This document shows, in pieces, positions 6,239 through 14,407 of a DNA stretch of 24,477 bases. Position 1 is the first letter of the stretch. Every line of letters starts with the position of its first letter. The stretch spans positions 1-24,477 of the forward strand of contig JAVBOX010000149.1 in assembly GCA_031550095.1 (NCBI GenBank), written 5' to 3'. Source of the DNA: Avichristensenella sp031550095 (GTDB taxonomy: Bacteria; Bacillota; Clostridia; Christensenellales; Aristaeellaceae). A program made the translations under genes and the position numbers. The notes beneath the pieces were generated by a model. That model saw only the letters and a program-made list of their open reading frames with translations, was not told where the DNA came from and did not search any database.

Positions 6239-7497
6239 CCCTTCTCTTTTGCCGGGCGTTTTGACGCCGCCCGATTTTTCTTCTCCGTCAGCATGGTTTC
6301 CAGGGCGCCAAGCAGCGCCAGGGCATTTCCGGCTCCCTCGATGGGATAGGCGGCCTCCATGGCGCAGTGGGTAATGGAGGCCTTGAAAGGCCTTGCCTTG
6401 TGCATGTTATGAAGCGCCAAGGAAATGGATTGGAATTTCTTATTGGCTATGCTGGCAGGAAGGTTGCGAAAAAGGACGATGAACGCGTTTTCGCTTAAGC
6501 GGCCAAAGAAATCGTCGTCGCGAATGGAGCGCCGGATGCCATCCACCACCAGATGAAGATACGCCTCCTTCTCCTGGGCACCCAGGGTTTCCGAAACGGC
6601 ATGAAGGCCGTCAATGCTGAAGTGACAGGCACAGAATGGGGCGCACGTTTCCAGAAGCGCGTCTATGCGGTCCACACACATTCTATGGTTGAACAGCCCT
6701 GTCTCATAATCCCGGTAGATTCGCTCCGCCAAAGAGGAGGTGTTGTTCCCCTTGTTGGAAACATCCTCAATGAAATGGATGAAGGCCCGCTGGCCTTCCC
6801 AAAGGATCTGATGGGTATTGATTTGAAAATGGATGACGGCATTCGGACAGGCGGCAACCCAGCTGCGGCTGAGCGCCTCTGGATCATCGCCGGAGGAGAG
6901 AGCCTGGGCCAATGGACACGGCGTTTGGCAATCCTCACACTCGGGCACCGACCGGTCCAGCAACACGGCAGCCCGCTGGTTTTTCAGAATTATTTCTCGG
7001 GAGGAAGCGCTGAACACCACGACCCCCAGCTCCAGGGCGCCGGCCAGGCTGACAATGAGCCGGTTGTTTTCCGAAAGAAGCGCCTGACCCGCGGGCCAGT
7101 TCATTTCCGCAGGATCCGCGGAGCGCTCATTTCGAACATGGTGCTTTATCAGCGCCTCAAAGGCGTCCGAGAGTATGCCAAGGGAACCCGCCCCTTGCGG
7201 GCTTTCTCCCTGGGCAACCCTTTGCATTTGTTTCGTCAGCCCCTTGAGCTTTTGCTGCAGCACGATCAAGGATGCGCAGAGGGGGTTGTTTTCCGGCGGC
7301 AAAACGGTTAAATCGCCATTTGCCAGCGCCATAGCATACTCCTTCTGCTCCTGAATCTGGCGGCTCAATATGTCTATATCTTCCAAGAGGGAGATATAAG
7401 ACGCATCTAGGCCCTCGAGACTGAGCACATCCTTTCGCTCTGCGTGGTGGGACCACCGTACCTGCGACAGCGGTGTGGATTTTTGTGCTTCGCTCAT
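6235..7497 (-). CDS. HAMP-like/PAS protein with degenerate GGDEF domain
   Basis: 420 aa from the chosen ATG. Residues about 40-120 look like one or two HAMP-like helical linkers (SLLEDIDILSRQIQEQ; GDLTVLPPENNPL; LKGLTKQMQRVAQGE). About 145-245 resembles a PAS sensor (ELGVVVFSASSREIILKN ... FIHFIEDVS), with an unusual cysteine cluster C187/C190/C194. The rest is a GGDEF fold (YRDYETGLFNHR ... FFGRLSENAFIVLF), in which the signature GGDEF reads SENAF at 335-339. Cyclic-di-GMP synthesis is therefore not expected. No membrane helix is seen; it may be a cytosolic sensor or binding partner. A frame opening at 7587 is possible, but AAGGAAG upstream favours the ATG at 7497. Its stop overlaps the metA -35. 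Confidence 0.75.
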   Translation of the reverse strand: MSEAQKSTPLSQVRWSHHAERKDVLSLEGLDASYISLLEDIDILSRQIQEQKEYAMALANGDLTVLPPENNPLCASLIVLQQKLKGLTKQMQRVAQGESPQGAGSLGILSDAFEALIKHHVRNERSADPAEMNWPAGQALLSENNRLIVSLAGALELGVVVFSASSREIILKNQRAAVLLDRSVPECEDCQTPCPLAQALSSGDDPEALSRSWVAACPNAVIHFQINTHQILWEGQRAFIHFIEDVSNKGNNTSSLAERIYRDYETGLFNHRMCVDRIDALLETCAPFCACHFSIDGLHAVSETLGAQEKEAYLHLVVDGIRRSIRDDDFFGRLSENAFIVLFRNLPASIANKKFQSISLALHNMHKARPFKASITHCAMEAAYPIEGAGNALALLGALETMLTEKKNRAASKRPAKEKG

Positions 7498-7552
7498 ACC
7501 TCTCTTCTTCCTTTTTCTCTCCAAAATGACAATATGTAACAATTCTGGCTTT

Positions 7553-7582
7553 ATCTTAACACATCCTTTCAGAAAATGTAAA
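7553..7582 (-). promoter_or_regulatory. Possible promoter of the GGDEF-like gene
   Basis: Minus strand TTTACA (7582-7577), 18 bases, TAAGAT (7558-7553) with TG one base before it. The leader would be about 50 bases. It is weaker than the other promoters in the window. Confidence 0.4.
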
Positions 7583-7620
7583 GGCAAAACCGGTAAAATG
7601 TTTCAAGGGCTGTGTGGAGA

Positions 7621-7648
7621 TTGACAAAGCTTCCGGCTGACTTATACT
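7621..7648 (+). promoter_or_regulatory. Promoter of the M20 amidohydrolase
   Basis: TTGACA (7621-7626), 16 bases, TATACT (7643-7648). The predicted RNA start near 7655 falls at the beginning of the GGAGGGAGGG ribosome site, so the leader is very short. This rules out the longer open frame that begins at 7612. Confidence 0.7.
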
Positions 7649-7671
7649 GGGTAGGAGGGAGGGATGGTCGC

Positions 7672-8865
7672 ATGGACGGGATAGAACGGCTGATTCTGTC
7701 GGAAATTGAAAAAAAGCGGGAGGAAATCCTCTCCTTTGCGGAGGAGATTCTGCGCCGCCCGGAGCTTTCGGATTGTGAAATTCATACTGCGGAGCGGGTT
7801 CGAATGGCTTTGTCAGGGCTTGGCCTGCCTGTGGAGACGGGGCTATCCGGCACGGGTGTGCGGGCGGTCCAGGGAGAAAGGCGTCCCCGTGTGGCCTTAA
7901 TAGGCGAGCTGGACGCCATTCGGTGTCCCGGCCATCCTCTGGCGGACCCGGAGACAGGGGCGGCCCATGCATGCGGCCATCATGCCCAGCTGGCGGCTGT
8001 GTATGGCGCGGCCATCGCCCTTACCCAGCCGGAGGTGCGGGCGTCGCTGGATGGGAGTGTTGCCTATTTCGCCGTGCCAGCGGAGGAGCGGAACGGCGGA
8101 AAATGCAGGCTGATCCGGGAAGGCGAGTTTTCGGATATTGACATAGCCGTCACGCATCACACCCACTACGAGCCAATGGGCAAGGCGGTACTCCTGGGCA
8201 GCATGCGGAACAATGGCGTCACCATGAAGCGGATTACCATAAAAGGCCGTGGAGCCCACGCGGGAGGGGCACCTCATGAAGGGGTGAACGCCCTATCGGC
8301 CGCGTCCATAGCCCTTTCAGCCATCGGCTATCTCAGGGAGACCTTTCGGGACGAGGACGCGGTGCGCGCCCATGGCATCATCGTGGAAGGCGGGGCGGCG
8401 CAAAATGTAATTCCCGAGCGGGTCGTGTTGGAATATGGCGTCCGGGCCAACAATGACGGGGCCTTGGCGGATGTATCCGAGAAGGTGAACCGGGCGTTCG
8501 CGGCAGGCGCCATGGCCATGGGCGCCACCGCCCAAGTGGAGGAGCTGTTCTCCTACGCGCCGATGACCTACCGCCCGGCAACGTCCTGGCAGTTGGAAGT
8601 TGCCGCGCTCCTTCTTCAGGAGGAGCAAATTGCCCAGGTGCGGGAAGGGCAGTTCAACCCTGTCTCCACGGACGTGGGCAACCTATGCCAGGCGATGCCG
8701 GTGATCAACTTCACCACAGGCGGTTTTCAGGGCACGCTCCATAGCGCCGATTACTTGATGGAGGACGCGGATACGGCGCTGCTTTTGCCCGCCCGGATCA
8801 TGGCCTTATCCACGTACCGCTTGCTGCGGAAAGGTGCTCGGGAAGCCTCCGCGCTTTTGGAATAG
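7672..8865 (+). CDS. M20-family metal-dependent amidohydrolase/peptidase
   Basis: 397 aa from the ATG that follows GGAGGGAGGG. The M20 di-metal site is complete: C101 and H103 in HACGHH, E138/E139 in PAEE, His162/163 in THHTHYEP, and a late His in TLHSADY. GELDA (79-83) is the conserved strand bearing the first metal-site Asp. The middle portion (KGRGAHAGGAPHEGVNAL) is the lid/dimerisation domain with its conserved His. Members cleave N-acyl amino acids, aminobenzoyl-glutamate or small peptides; the exact substrate cannot be told. No signal peptide is present, so it is cytosolic. It diverges from the GGDEF-like gene. Its last 115 bases overlap the tail of the AraM-like gene on the other strand. 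Confidence 0.88.
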   Translation: MDGIERLILSEIEKKREEILSFAEEILRRPELSDCEIHTAERVRMALSGLGLPVETGLSGTGVRAVQGERRPRVALIGELDAIRCPGHPLADPETGAAHACGHHAQLAAVYGAAIALTQPEVRASLDGSVAYFAVPAEERNGGKCRLIREGEFSDIDIAVTHHTHYEPMGKAVLLGSMRNNGVTMKRITIKGRGAHAGGAPHEGVNALSAASIALSAIGYLRETFRDEDAVRAHGIIVEGGAAQNVIPERVVLEYGVRANNDGALADVSEKVNRAFAAGAMAMGATAQVEELFSYAPMTYRPATSWQLEVAALLLQEEQIAQVREGQFNPVSTDVGNLCQAMPVINFTTGGFQGTLHSADYLMEDADTALLLPARIMALSTYRLLRKGAREASALLE

Positions 8866-10109
8866 CGGAGCTTTAAAAGCCTTTGCAGGCTGAGCAGCGT
8901 GGGCTCCTTGCCAAGGCATGGGGCCGCTGTCAGCATTTGGGGCACGATCATGGCTGAAAGGCCGATTTCCTCCGGGGAAACGGGGGCGTCAAGGCACGCG
9001 AGCATAGCCGCCATCTCCTCTCCGGAAGGGATATTGGACACGGTTCGCTGTATTTCCTGCCAATTTTTTATCAACCCCTCCGGCTGTATGGCGGAAAGGG
9101 AATCCCTTGCGTTTCGGGCGGCGATATCCTGGGCGAGGCTGCCGAAATGCTGTGCCCAGAAAGCATCGGGGAGGACGTGATAGGGCACAAGGCATGAGGC
9201 CGTGACATCGTTCTGTACGGTTTGATGGTAAAGATCCGCCAGGAGAACCGCCCATACGCCCAGAATCTCTCCCGAAAGCGCGTCATCCTTTGCCCCATAG
9301 GTCTTTGGCAAAAGGTCCATGAGCGCCAGAAGCAGCTCTGGAGCGGAGCGTTGCCGCGCCTGGGGGCTCATTTGGGTGGACAGGCCGGTCAAGAGCAGGC
9401 CGTAGGCCATTTGGGCATAGGCCTCCTTGCTGCCCCGCGCTAGCTCTTCCCGGCTGCCGATGGCCATGAGGATGCCTTGGCGAACCATAGCCGCCACCTT
9501 GGCGCATGTGGTTTCGCCTGCGAGCAGTTCGGCGATTCGCGCATCCACAAGGGCAATCGTCTTGCTCAGGATCTCCCCCATACCCGCGGCGGTCAACCGG
9601 GAGGGCGCCTGCCTTAGCACCTCGGTGTCCACCAAGGCGATCATGGGCCCTTGAGCCGGAACGATGGTGGGCTTGCCCTCCAGAATCATATGGCTGTTTA
9701 CGGCGCAATAGCTGCCGGTGCTTGCCGCCGTGGGGCAGGAGATAAATGGAATGCCCAGCTTGTTGGCGCAGTACCGGACGATGTCATGGAGCGTTCCGCC
9801 TCCGATGGCTATCAGCGCTTGGGTATCCGGGTCCAATGCCTTAAGCACCGTCGCTACGGACTTTTCATCGGCCAAAAGCCCGTCGGCCTTCAGAATGATT
9901 TCCTTGTCCGCGGTGGGACGGATCAGCCCTTTTGCGCGATAGGTGTTTGAATCGTAAATTGCCGCCCGGCTTCCCGTGATTCCCAAGGATTGCGTATGTG
10001 AGTCAAAGTCCCGCATGCATTCCGCTTCAAGGATGGCCAGCCGCGTTGTCATGCTGTGTGTCCTTCCGCAGGCGCAGGGTCCGCTGAAGTGCTCGCTATT
10101 ATGGATCAT
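8751..10109 (-). CDS. AraM-like (sn-glycerol-1-phosphate dehydrogenase fold) protein, probably inactive
   Basis: 452 aa. The N-terminal CACGRTH motif, the NAD-binding IGGGTLHDIVRY (102-113) and ISCPTAAS (123-130) follow the AraM/G1P dehydrogenase pattern closely. The three metal ligands of the family seem lost: the Asp after PTAxS is G132, the His after the SxxASGxE segment is L259, and the His before GxxVG is S279. Dehydrogenase activity is therefore doubtful. The family normally ends near residue 415; here about 38 extra residues are read out of the antisense strand of the M20 gene, as if the original stop was lost. The start is supported by AAAGGAGG seven bases before the ATG. It is divergent from a DeoR regulator, which may control it. 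It could instead bind a sugar phosphate as a sensor; that is inference. Confidence 0.75.
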   Translation of the reverse strand: MIHNSEHFSGPCACGRTHSMTTRLAILEAECMRDFDSHTQSLGITGSRAAIYDSNTYRAKGLIRPTADKEIILKADGLLADEKSVATVLKALDPDTQALIAIGGGTLHDIVRYCANKLGIPFISCPTAASTGSYCAVNSHMILEGKPTIVPAQGPMIALVDTEVLRQAPSRLTAAGMGEILSKTIALVDARIAELLAGETTCAKVAAMVRQGILMAIGSREELARGSKEAYAQMAYGLLLTGLSTQMSPQARQRSAPELLLALMDLLPKTYGAKDDALSGEILGVWAVLLADLYHQTVQNDVTASCLVPYHVLPDAFWAQHFGSLAQDIAARNARDSLSAIQPEGLIKNWQEIQRTVSNIPSGEEMAAMLACLDAPVSPEEIGLSAMIVPQMLTAAPCLGKEPTLLSLQRLLKLRYSKSAEASRAPFRSKRYVDKAMIRAGKSSAVSASSIK

Positions 10110-10245
10110 GAAAAAACCTCCTTTCGGGTTTAACGATCCTTTATTTTACGCAGTTTAATGAAAAAGTCTAGCGGTAATCGCTGGAGTTCGCATTGAATTT
10201 TGGATGAAAAGAACCTTCTTTATGCAAACAAGGTGATTTTTTTTG

Positions 10246-10274
10246 TTGACATTTGGGATGGATTTGATTAATGT
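10246..10274 (+). promoter_or_regulatory. Possible promoter of the DeoR gene
   Basis: A perfect TTGACA (10246-10251) is followed after 17 bases by TAATGT (10269-10274), a poor -10. The leader would be about 55 bases. The 10110-10333 gap is AT-rich and must also hold the leftward promoter of the AraM-like gene, for which I see no strong candidate. Confidence 0.4.
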
Positions 10275-10280
10275 ATTGAA

Positions 10281-10304
10281 AAAATAGACGAATTTGGCTA
10301 TTTT
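10281..10304. promoter_or_regulatory. 7-bp inverted repeat in the DeoR leader (candidate operator)
   Basis: AAAATAG (10281-10287) and CTATTTT (10298-10304) are perfect arms around a 10-base centre. It lies at or just after the predicted start of transcription, a usual place for an autoregulatory operator. Binding by the adjacent DeoR protein is inferred only from position. Confidence 0.35.
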
Positions 10305-10333
10305 CTATGTATTTTTCAAAAGAGGAGCGAATC

Positions 10334-11119
10334 ATGCGAAGAGAGGATCGAAAGAGGGCCGTTTTACGCCTTTTGCGGGAAAAACCCACGGTCGATATGG
10401 CGACCATTTGCGAATCGATAAAGCTATCGGAGGTAACGGCGCGAAGGCTTCTTTTGGAGATGGAGCGTGAAAAGCTTCTTCGGCGCACTTGGGGCGGCGC
10501 GGCGCGGTTGGAGCCTTTTCCGGAGGAGGGGATTCCAATGGCCGTGGGCGTATGGGGGGATGACGCAAGGCGCGCCATCGCCTGCACTGCCTATGAGATG
10601 ATCGACGATCATGATGTGCTCTTTTTGGATGGGGGCGCCATTCTGGTGGAACTTGCGGGCCGCATAGCCGCGGGGCATAAGCGGCAGGTGATGATCTGCA
10701 CCCACGCGATGGACATCGCCCGGGCATTCTCCAAGGCGGAGGATATACAGGTGGTCATGGTTGGCGGCGAGTTCCAGCATCGCTCCCTCCGCTGCACAGG
10801 GGGCTTTGCCCGCGAAATGCTACAATCTTTTTCTTTTGATAAGGGATTCGTGGAAGGCAATTGCTTTTCCATAGAAAGGGGATTTACCGCCCAGTCCTTG
10901 GCGGAGGCCGAGATTTTGCGGACAGCCCTTTCAGTTTCCAAAGCTTCGATTGTTTTAACGGATTTCAGCAACTTTGGCGTGGACGCCATGTCCCTTATCG
11001 CCCCATGCGCGTCCGTGAGCGCTATGATCACCGACTGGCATGTGCCCCATGAGACGCTTCACCGTTTTTCTGCCGTGGGTGTGCGGGTGTTCCGCGCGGA
11101 GCAAAATGAAATACGCTAA
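10334..11119 (+). CDS. DeoR-family transcriptional regulator
   Basis: 261 aa. The N-terminal winged helix-turn-helix (REDRKRAVLRLLREKPTVD, then SEVTARRLLLEMERE and the wing RTWGGAAR) covers about 1-58. The C-terminal DeoRC sugar-phosphate sensor follows, with FLDGGAILVELAGRI near 90-105, VVMVGGEF near 140 and TAQSLAEAEI near 188; the usual DxSKxG near the end reads DFSNFG. Such proteins repress carbohydrate genes until a phosphosugar binds. GAGGAG six bases before the ATG at 10334 decides the start over an earlier ATG at 10307. It diverges from the AraM-like gene, its likely target together with itself. It converges with the AraC-type gene: the two stop regions share four bases (CTAA, 11116-11119). 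Confidence 0.88.
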   Translation: MRREDRKRAVLRLLREKPTVDMATICESIKLSEVTARRLLLEMEREKLLRRTWGGAARLEPFPEEGIPMAVGVWGDDARRAIACTAYEMIDDHDVLFLDGGAILVELAGRIAAGHKRQVMICTHAMDIARAFSKAEDIQVVMVGGEFQHRSLRCTGGFAREMLQSFSFDKGFVEGNCFSIERGFTAQSLAEAEILRTALSVSKASIVLTDFSNFGVDAMSLIAPCASVSAMITDWHVPHETLHRFSAVGVRVFRAEQNEIR

Positions 11120-13305
11120 TTCTTCACCCTGAACTGAGCAGGGGTGCTGTGATAGTACCGGCGGAATGCCCGAATGAAGGTGTTGACATGGCCAAACCCG
11201 GTTTTAAAAGCAATGTCTGACACCAGATTGTCGGTGGTCTTAAGCAGTTCGGCGGCATGATCCAACCGAACACGGGTGAGGTATTCCAAGAAACCCATGC
11301 CTGTTTCTTCCTTTATTAATGTGCTGATGTAATTGCTGGTATAGCCGAAATGATCCGCCATGGCGGAGAGGGATAGGTTCTGATCGCTGTATTGCTCCTC
11401 TAAATAGCGCATCAGCAAGGCAGCCAGCCGCTGTCTAGCGCTTCCCCCGCTTTTGTTGGAAAGCCGCATGATAAAATCCAGCCGATCCGCCGCGGTATGC
11501 ATTTGCATAATGTTGCGGAGGGCTTCGCTGGCGTTTGCCTCTTCCCCGGTCTCCTGAAAGTGGCGCAACAGATAGGCCACCAAATAATCCCCGTGGTTCA
11601 CCGCGTGGGCATAGAGATCCCGAAGGCTGTCCTCCCGGGCGTTCCCTTCCCGAAGGAGGAGGGAATCGCCATTGATTTGTCCGCTTTGCAGCATGTCCTC
11701 ATGGCGGATCATTCCCGTAATGCCCCGTGTCAGCGCCCAATAGAGGGTTTCCTTTGCCTGCATGTAGCTGTCTCCCAGCGTTCGGGCCCCAGGCATCCTG
11801 CGACCGATGGCCAAAGCGCAAGGGGCATGGGCCCGCCTGTCCAAGGCTGCGAGCAGAGCCTCTAGCGCCGGGCGCAGGCTTTCATCCTCCATGGCTTTTT
11901 CGGTATACAGGAGCAGCGCGGCCTGATCATGGGGCCGAACGACGCACAGGAGCCGGATACCTGCCGGGCAGAGGCTTTCGGTGGACAAAGCGGCTCCGGC
12001 GCATAGGGCATATCGGGAGACCGTGGTGTCCGCGGGGCTGATTTCCGGCAGCAGCACTTGGAAATATCCCCGCATCTCCATGAGGCCGCTTTGGATAAGC
12101 GCTTCGTCGTCCACGGCATTGCTATCCATGAGGCGGTTTAGGATGTCCTGCTGCAAGAGCTCCCGCATGCCACAGACCAGCTGCTGCATGCTCTCGTTTT
12201 CCGTCCAGATGGTGTTGACGATGTTTCGAATATGCTCCAGATCCCGGCCTGCCTTTTGTCGGGGTTGAAAGGGCGTACCCCGAAGCGCCAGCACATCCAG
12301 CAGGCTTTGAACAGGGGTATACAGGCGCCTTAAGGCAAGGAGGGAAACGAGGGCGCAAAGCGCCGCCGCGGTGATGCCCACTGTCAGCGTTACATGGCTG
12401 ATGTTGCGAACGCCTTCAAAGACCCTTTCCGCTGGAATGACAGCCACATACGTCCATCTGTCCAGGGATGATACGGAGATGGTGACGAAGTGGGGCTTTC
12501 CCGCCAGGGTGGCGTCCAGCCAGAAAGCGGCCTCCGGCTGCAAGCTCATGCCGGAGACCAAGGCGACGGCCTCTTCCAGTAAGGCGGGTTCCCCGCTGCG
12601 GACGGCGGACAGGAGCAGTTGATTTCCATCCCCAAGGACGAACTGCAGGCTGCCTTCTTCCGGCTGAAGCATGGCTTCCAGGTAAGCCACGGGGACTTCG
12701 GCGATCATCCCGCCAAAGGGGAAGGAACTGGCGTAGGGCAAACCTTTGCCCATCAAAAGTACTTTTTGCGCAGGCAAAGCGCCGTACCTTGCCGCGCTTA
12801 CATTCACCAGCATGGAGAACGGTTGGGAAGAGGACAGCCGCGCCTGGATGGCCAGCTTATCCTCCTCGGTGTAGCGGGCGAAAAAGTCCTCCCCGGTATA
12901 GCGGGTGCCGTGTGTGGCCACCATGTCCGCACGTTTGAAATACACAGAAAGAAGCGAGTTGGGCGGCATGCTCATCTGAAGGCCGCTCAGGGCCTGGATG
13001 ATCTCCCGGAAGCGCATGATATCCCCCACCTCCATGGCCGATGAGGTGGGAAGCTGGTCCATGACGCTGCGGTTCAGGGAAAGGCCCTGGCTAAAGGACT
13101 GAAAGCGGCTGATTTCGGATTCAATATGAGCGCGAAGCCTGGCTTCCCGGAGCAGGAGAGCTTGCCGCGTTTCTGCTTCCAAAGCCCTTGTGGACACCCG
13201 GTAGGAGATGCCCCCCACCGCGAGGATAGCCAGAGACACCAAAAGAACGATCAGAGCAAGCAGATAGGCAAAGGTACTCCCCCGAAAATGCCGCCTTCTC
13301 CCCAT
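11116..13305 (-). CDS. Membrane-anchored AraC-family regulator with extracellular sensor region
   Basis: 729 aa. One membrane helix lies near 12-34 (YLLALIVLLVSLAILAVGG) and a second near 302-325 (VTLTVGITAAALCALVSLLAL). The roughly 265 residues between them are probably outside the cell and have Cache-like character. A cytoplasmic linker follows, then a C-terminal AraC double helix-turn-helix (about 625-725: LSLSAMADHFGYTSNYISTL, and SDIAFKTGFGHVNTFIRAFRRYYHSTPAQFR). This layout is common in Clostridia and Paenibacillus, where such proteins respond to sugars or other outside signals. A GTG at 13314 extends the frame by three codons but is only one base from AAAGGG; the ATG at 13305 is better spaced. 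DegV lies 56 bases upstream on the same strand. The ligand and targets are unknown. Confidence 0.85.
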   Translation of the reverse strand: MGRRRHFRGSTFAYLLALIVLLVSLAILAVGGISYRVSTRALEAETRQALLLREARLRAHIESEISRFQSFSQGLSLNRSVMDQLPTSSAMEVGDIMRFREIIQALSGLQMSMPPNSLLSVYFKRADMVATHGTRYTGEDFFARYTEEDKLAIQARLSSSQPFSMLVNVSAARYGALPAQKVLLMGKGLPYASSFPFGGMIAEVPVAYLEAMLQPEEGSLQFVLGDGNQLLLSAVRSGEPALLEEAVALVSGMSLQPEAAFWLDATLAGKPHFVTISVSSLDRWTYVAVIPAERVFEGVRNISHVTLTVGITAAALCALVSLLALRRLYTPVQSLLDVLALRGTPFQPRQKAGRDLEHIRNIVNTIWTENESMQQLVCGMRELLQQDILNRLMDSNAVDDEALIQSGLMEMRGYFQVLLPEISPADTTVSRYALCAGAALSTESLCPAGIRLLCVVRPHDQAALLLYTEKAMEDESLRPALEALLAALDRRAHAPCALAIGRRMPGARTLGDSYMQAKETLYWALTRGITGMIRHEDMLQSGQINGDSLLLREGNAREDSLRDLYAHAVNHGDYLVAYLLRHFQETGEEANASEALRNIMQMHTAADRLDFIMRLSNKSGGSARQRLAALLMRYLEEQYSDQNLSLSAMADHFGYTSNYISTLIKEETGMGFLEYLTRVRLDHAAELLKTTDNLVSDIAFKTGFGHVNTFIRAFRRYYHSTPAQFRVKN

Positions 13306-13361
13306 GCGCTTCACGCCCTTTAGCTTGTTTGCGTATGTATGGTTATTCGCTGCCTTTCGCC

Positions 13362-14195
13362 TTATCCCTCCGCCGTCACGTAAGCCACGGCGTATCCGTT
13401 TGGCCCGACGTGGGCGCCTATGGAACCGCCAATTGGAAAGATGCCCGTCTCCCGGATATCAAACTGCTCCATGGCTTGCTTAAACATCCGCTTGCAGGTG
13501 TCTTCCACGGCGGTATATCCAAAATAAACGGGAAAGTTAACATCAAAGCCCGGCGCCTCGGCCAGCTTTGCCAAGAGCGCCTGATATCCCCTGGCCCTGC
13601 CCACCAGCTTGATCACCCCGTCCAGAGCCGTGATGATTGGCCTGATATGGAGCAAATTTCCGGCCAGCGCAACGGTTTTTGAGAGCCTGCCCCCTTTGTA
13701 AAGATAGGTGAGCGTATCAAGGATGCCATATACCTTCACCCGGTCCCGGACGGACTCCACGCTTCGGATGATCTCACTGAACCGCTCCCCCGCGTTTCGC
13801 AGCTTCACGGCATATTCCACGAGAATCCGCTGGGGCATTATGGCGCAGCGGGAGTCGACCAAGTGCACGTCTGTAAACCCCGTGGTCTCTATAGCGACGC
13901 GGGCAGCCTGAAGCGTGCCGCTGAGCTTGCTGGAAATCAGAATGCCCAGGACGCTGTCGCCCGCCGCCTGTGCTTCCCGAAAGACCTTGGCGAAGGCCTC
14001 CGGGGAAGGCTGGCTTGTGGTGGGGAAAGCGTCAGATGTCTGCAACAGGCGGTAAAATCCGCTGAAATCCTCATCTTCTTCCGGCCGGTACTCTTTTCCC
14101 GGGAACTGGACGTTCATTCGTACCAACTCGATGCCCATCTCATTGGCTTGCGTTTGCGTAATGTCCGAAGAGGTGTCCGTTAAAATTCGAATCAT
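13362..14195 (-). CDS. DegV-family (FakB-like) fatty-acid-binding protein
   Basis: 277 aa, the standard length. Family hallmarks in order: ILTDTSSDIT at the start, FPTTSQPSPEAF (57-68) carrying the fatty-acid head-group Thr/Ser, ISSKLSGTLQAA (87-98), the YLYKGGRLSKT segment (about 166-176), and IGAHVGPNGYAV near the end. DegV/FakB proteins bind a fatty acid and present it to the FakA kinase to make acyl-phosphate; no fakA is visible here. The start is supported by TAGGAG six bases before the ATG. It has its own promoter and may also carry transcription into the AraC-type gene. Confidence 0.92.
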   Translation of the reverse strand: MIRILTDTSSDITQTQANEMGIELVRMNVQFPGKEYRPEEDEDFSGFYRLLQTSDAFPTTSQPSPEAFAKVFREAQAAGDSVLGILISSKLSGTLQAARVAIETTGFTDVHLVDSRCAIMPQRILVEYAVKLRNAGERFSEIIRSVESVRDRVKVYGILDTLTYLYKGGRLSKTVALAGNLLHIRPIITALDGVIKLVGRARGYQALLAKLAEAPGFDVNFPVYFGYTAVEDTCKRMFKQAMEQFDIRETGIFPIGGSIGAHVGPNGYAVAYVTAEG

Positions 14196-14251
14196 AGGAC
14201 GCTCCTATTGCGTTTAAATAAAATAGATAAAAAACGGTTTCGGCATTCTGT

Positions 14252-14280
14252 ATTATACTGGGTTATGCTGGTTTCTTCAA
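14252..14280 (-). promoter_or_regulatory. Promoter of the DegV gene
   Basis: Minus strand TTGAAG (14280-14275), 17 bases, perfect TATAAT (14257-14252). The leader is about 50 bases. On the plus strand the same bases include TATACT (14254-14259) without a matching -35, so the rightward collagen-like gene has no sure sigma-A promoter here. Confidence 0.7.
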
Positions 14281-14407
14281 GTGCAGGGTTCGTTGGAAAA
14301 TGGTTATGGCAAAAAAGTTTATCTGCATTATACGGGCTACTCGAACCCCGGCTCCCCATTTCGCATAGGCTCTATGGAGCATATATTGCCCATATGGAGG
14401 AGTTTTC

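Noticed and set aside
14381..14390. CATATATT as a sigma-E -10 for the collagen-propeller gene
   Set aside because: No matching -35 at the proper distance; the nearest ATA is only about 12 bases away.
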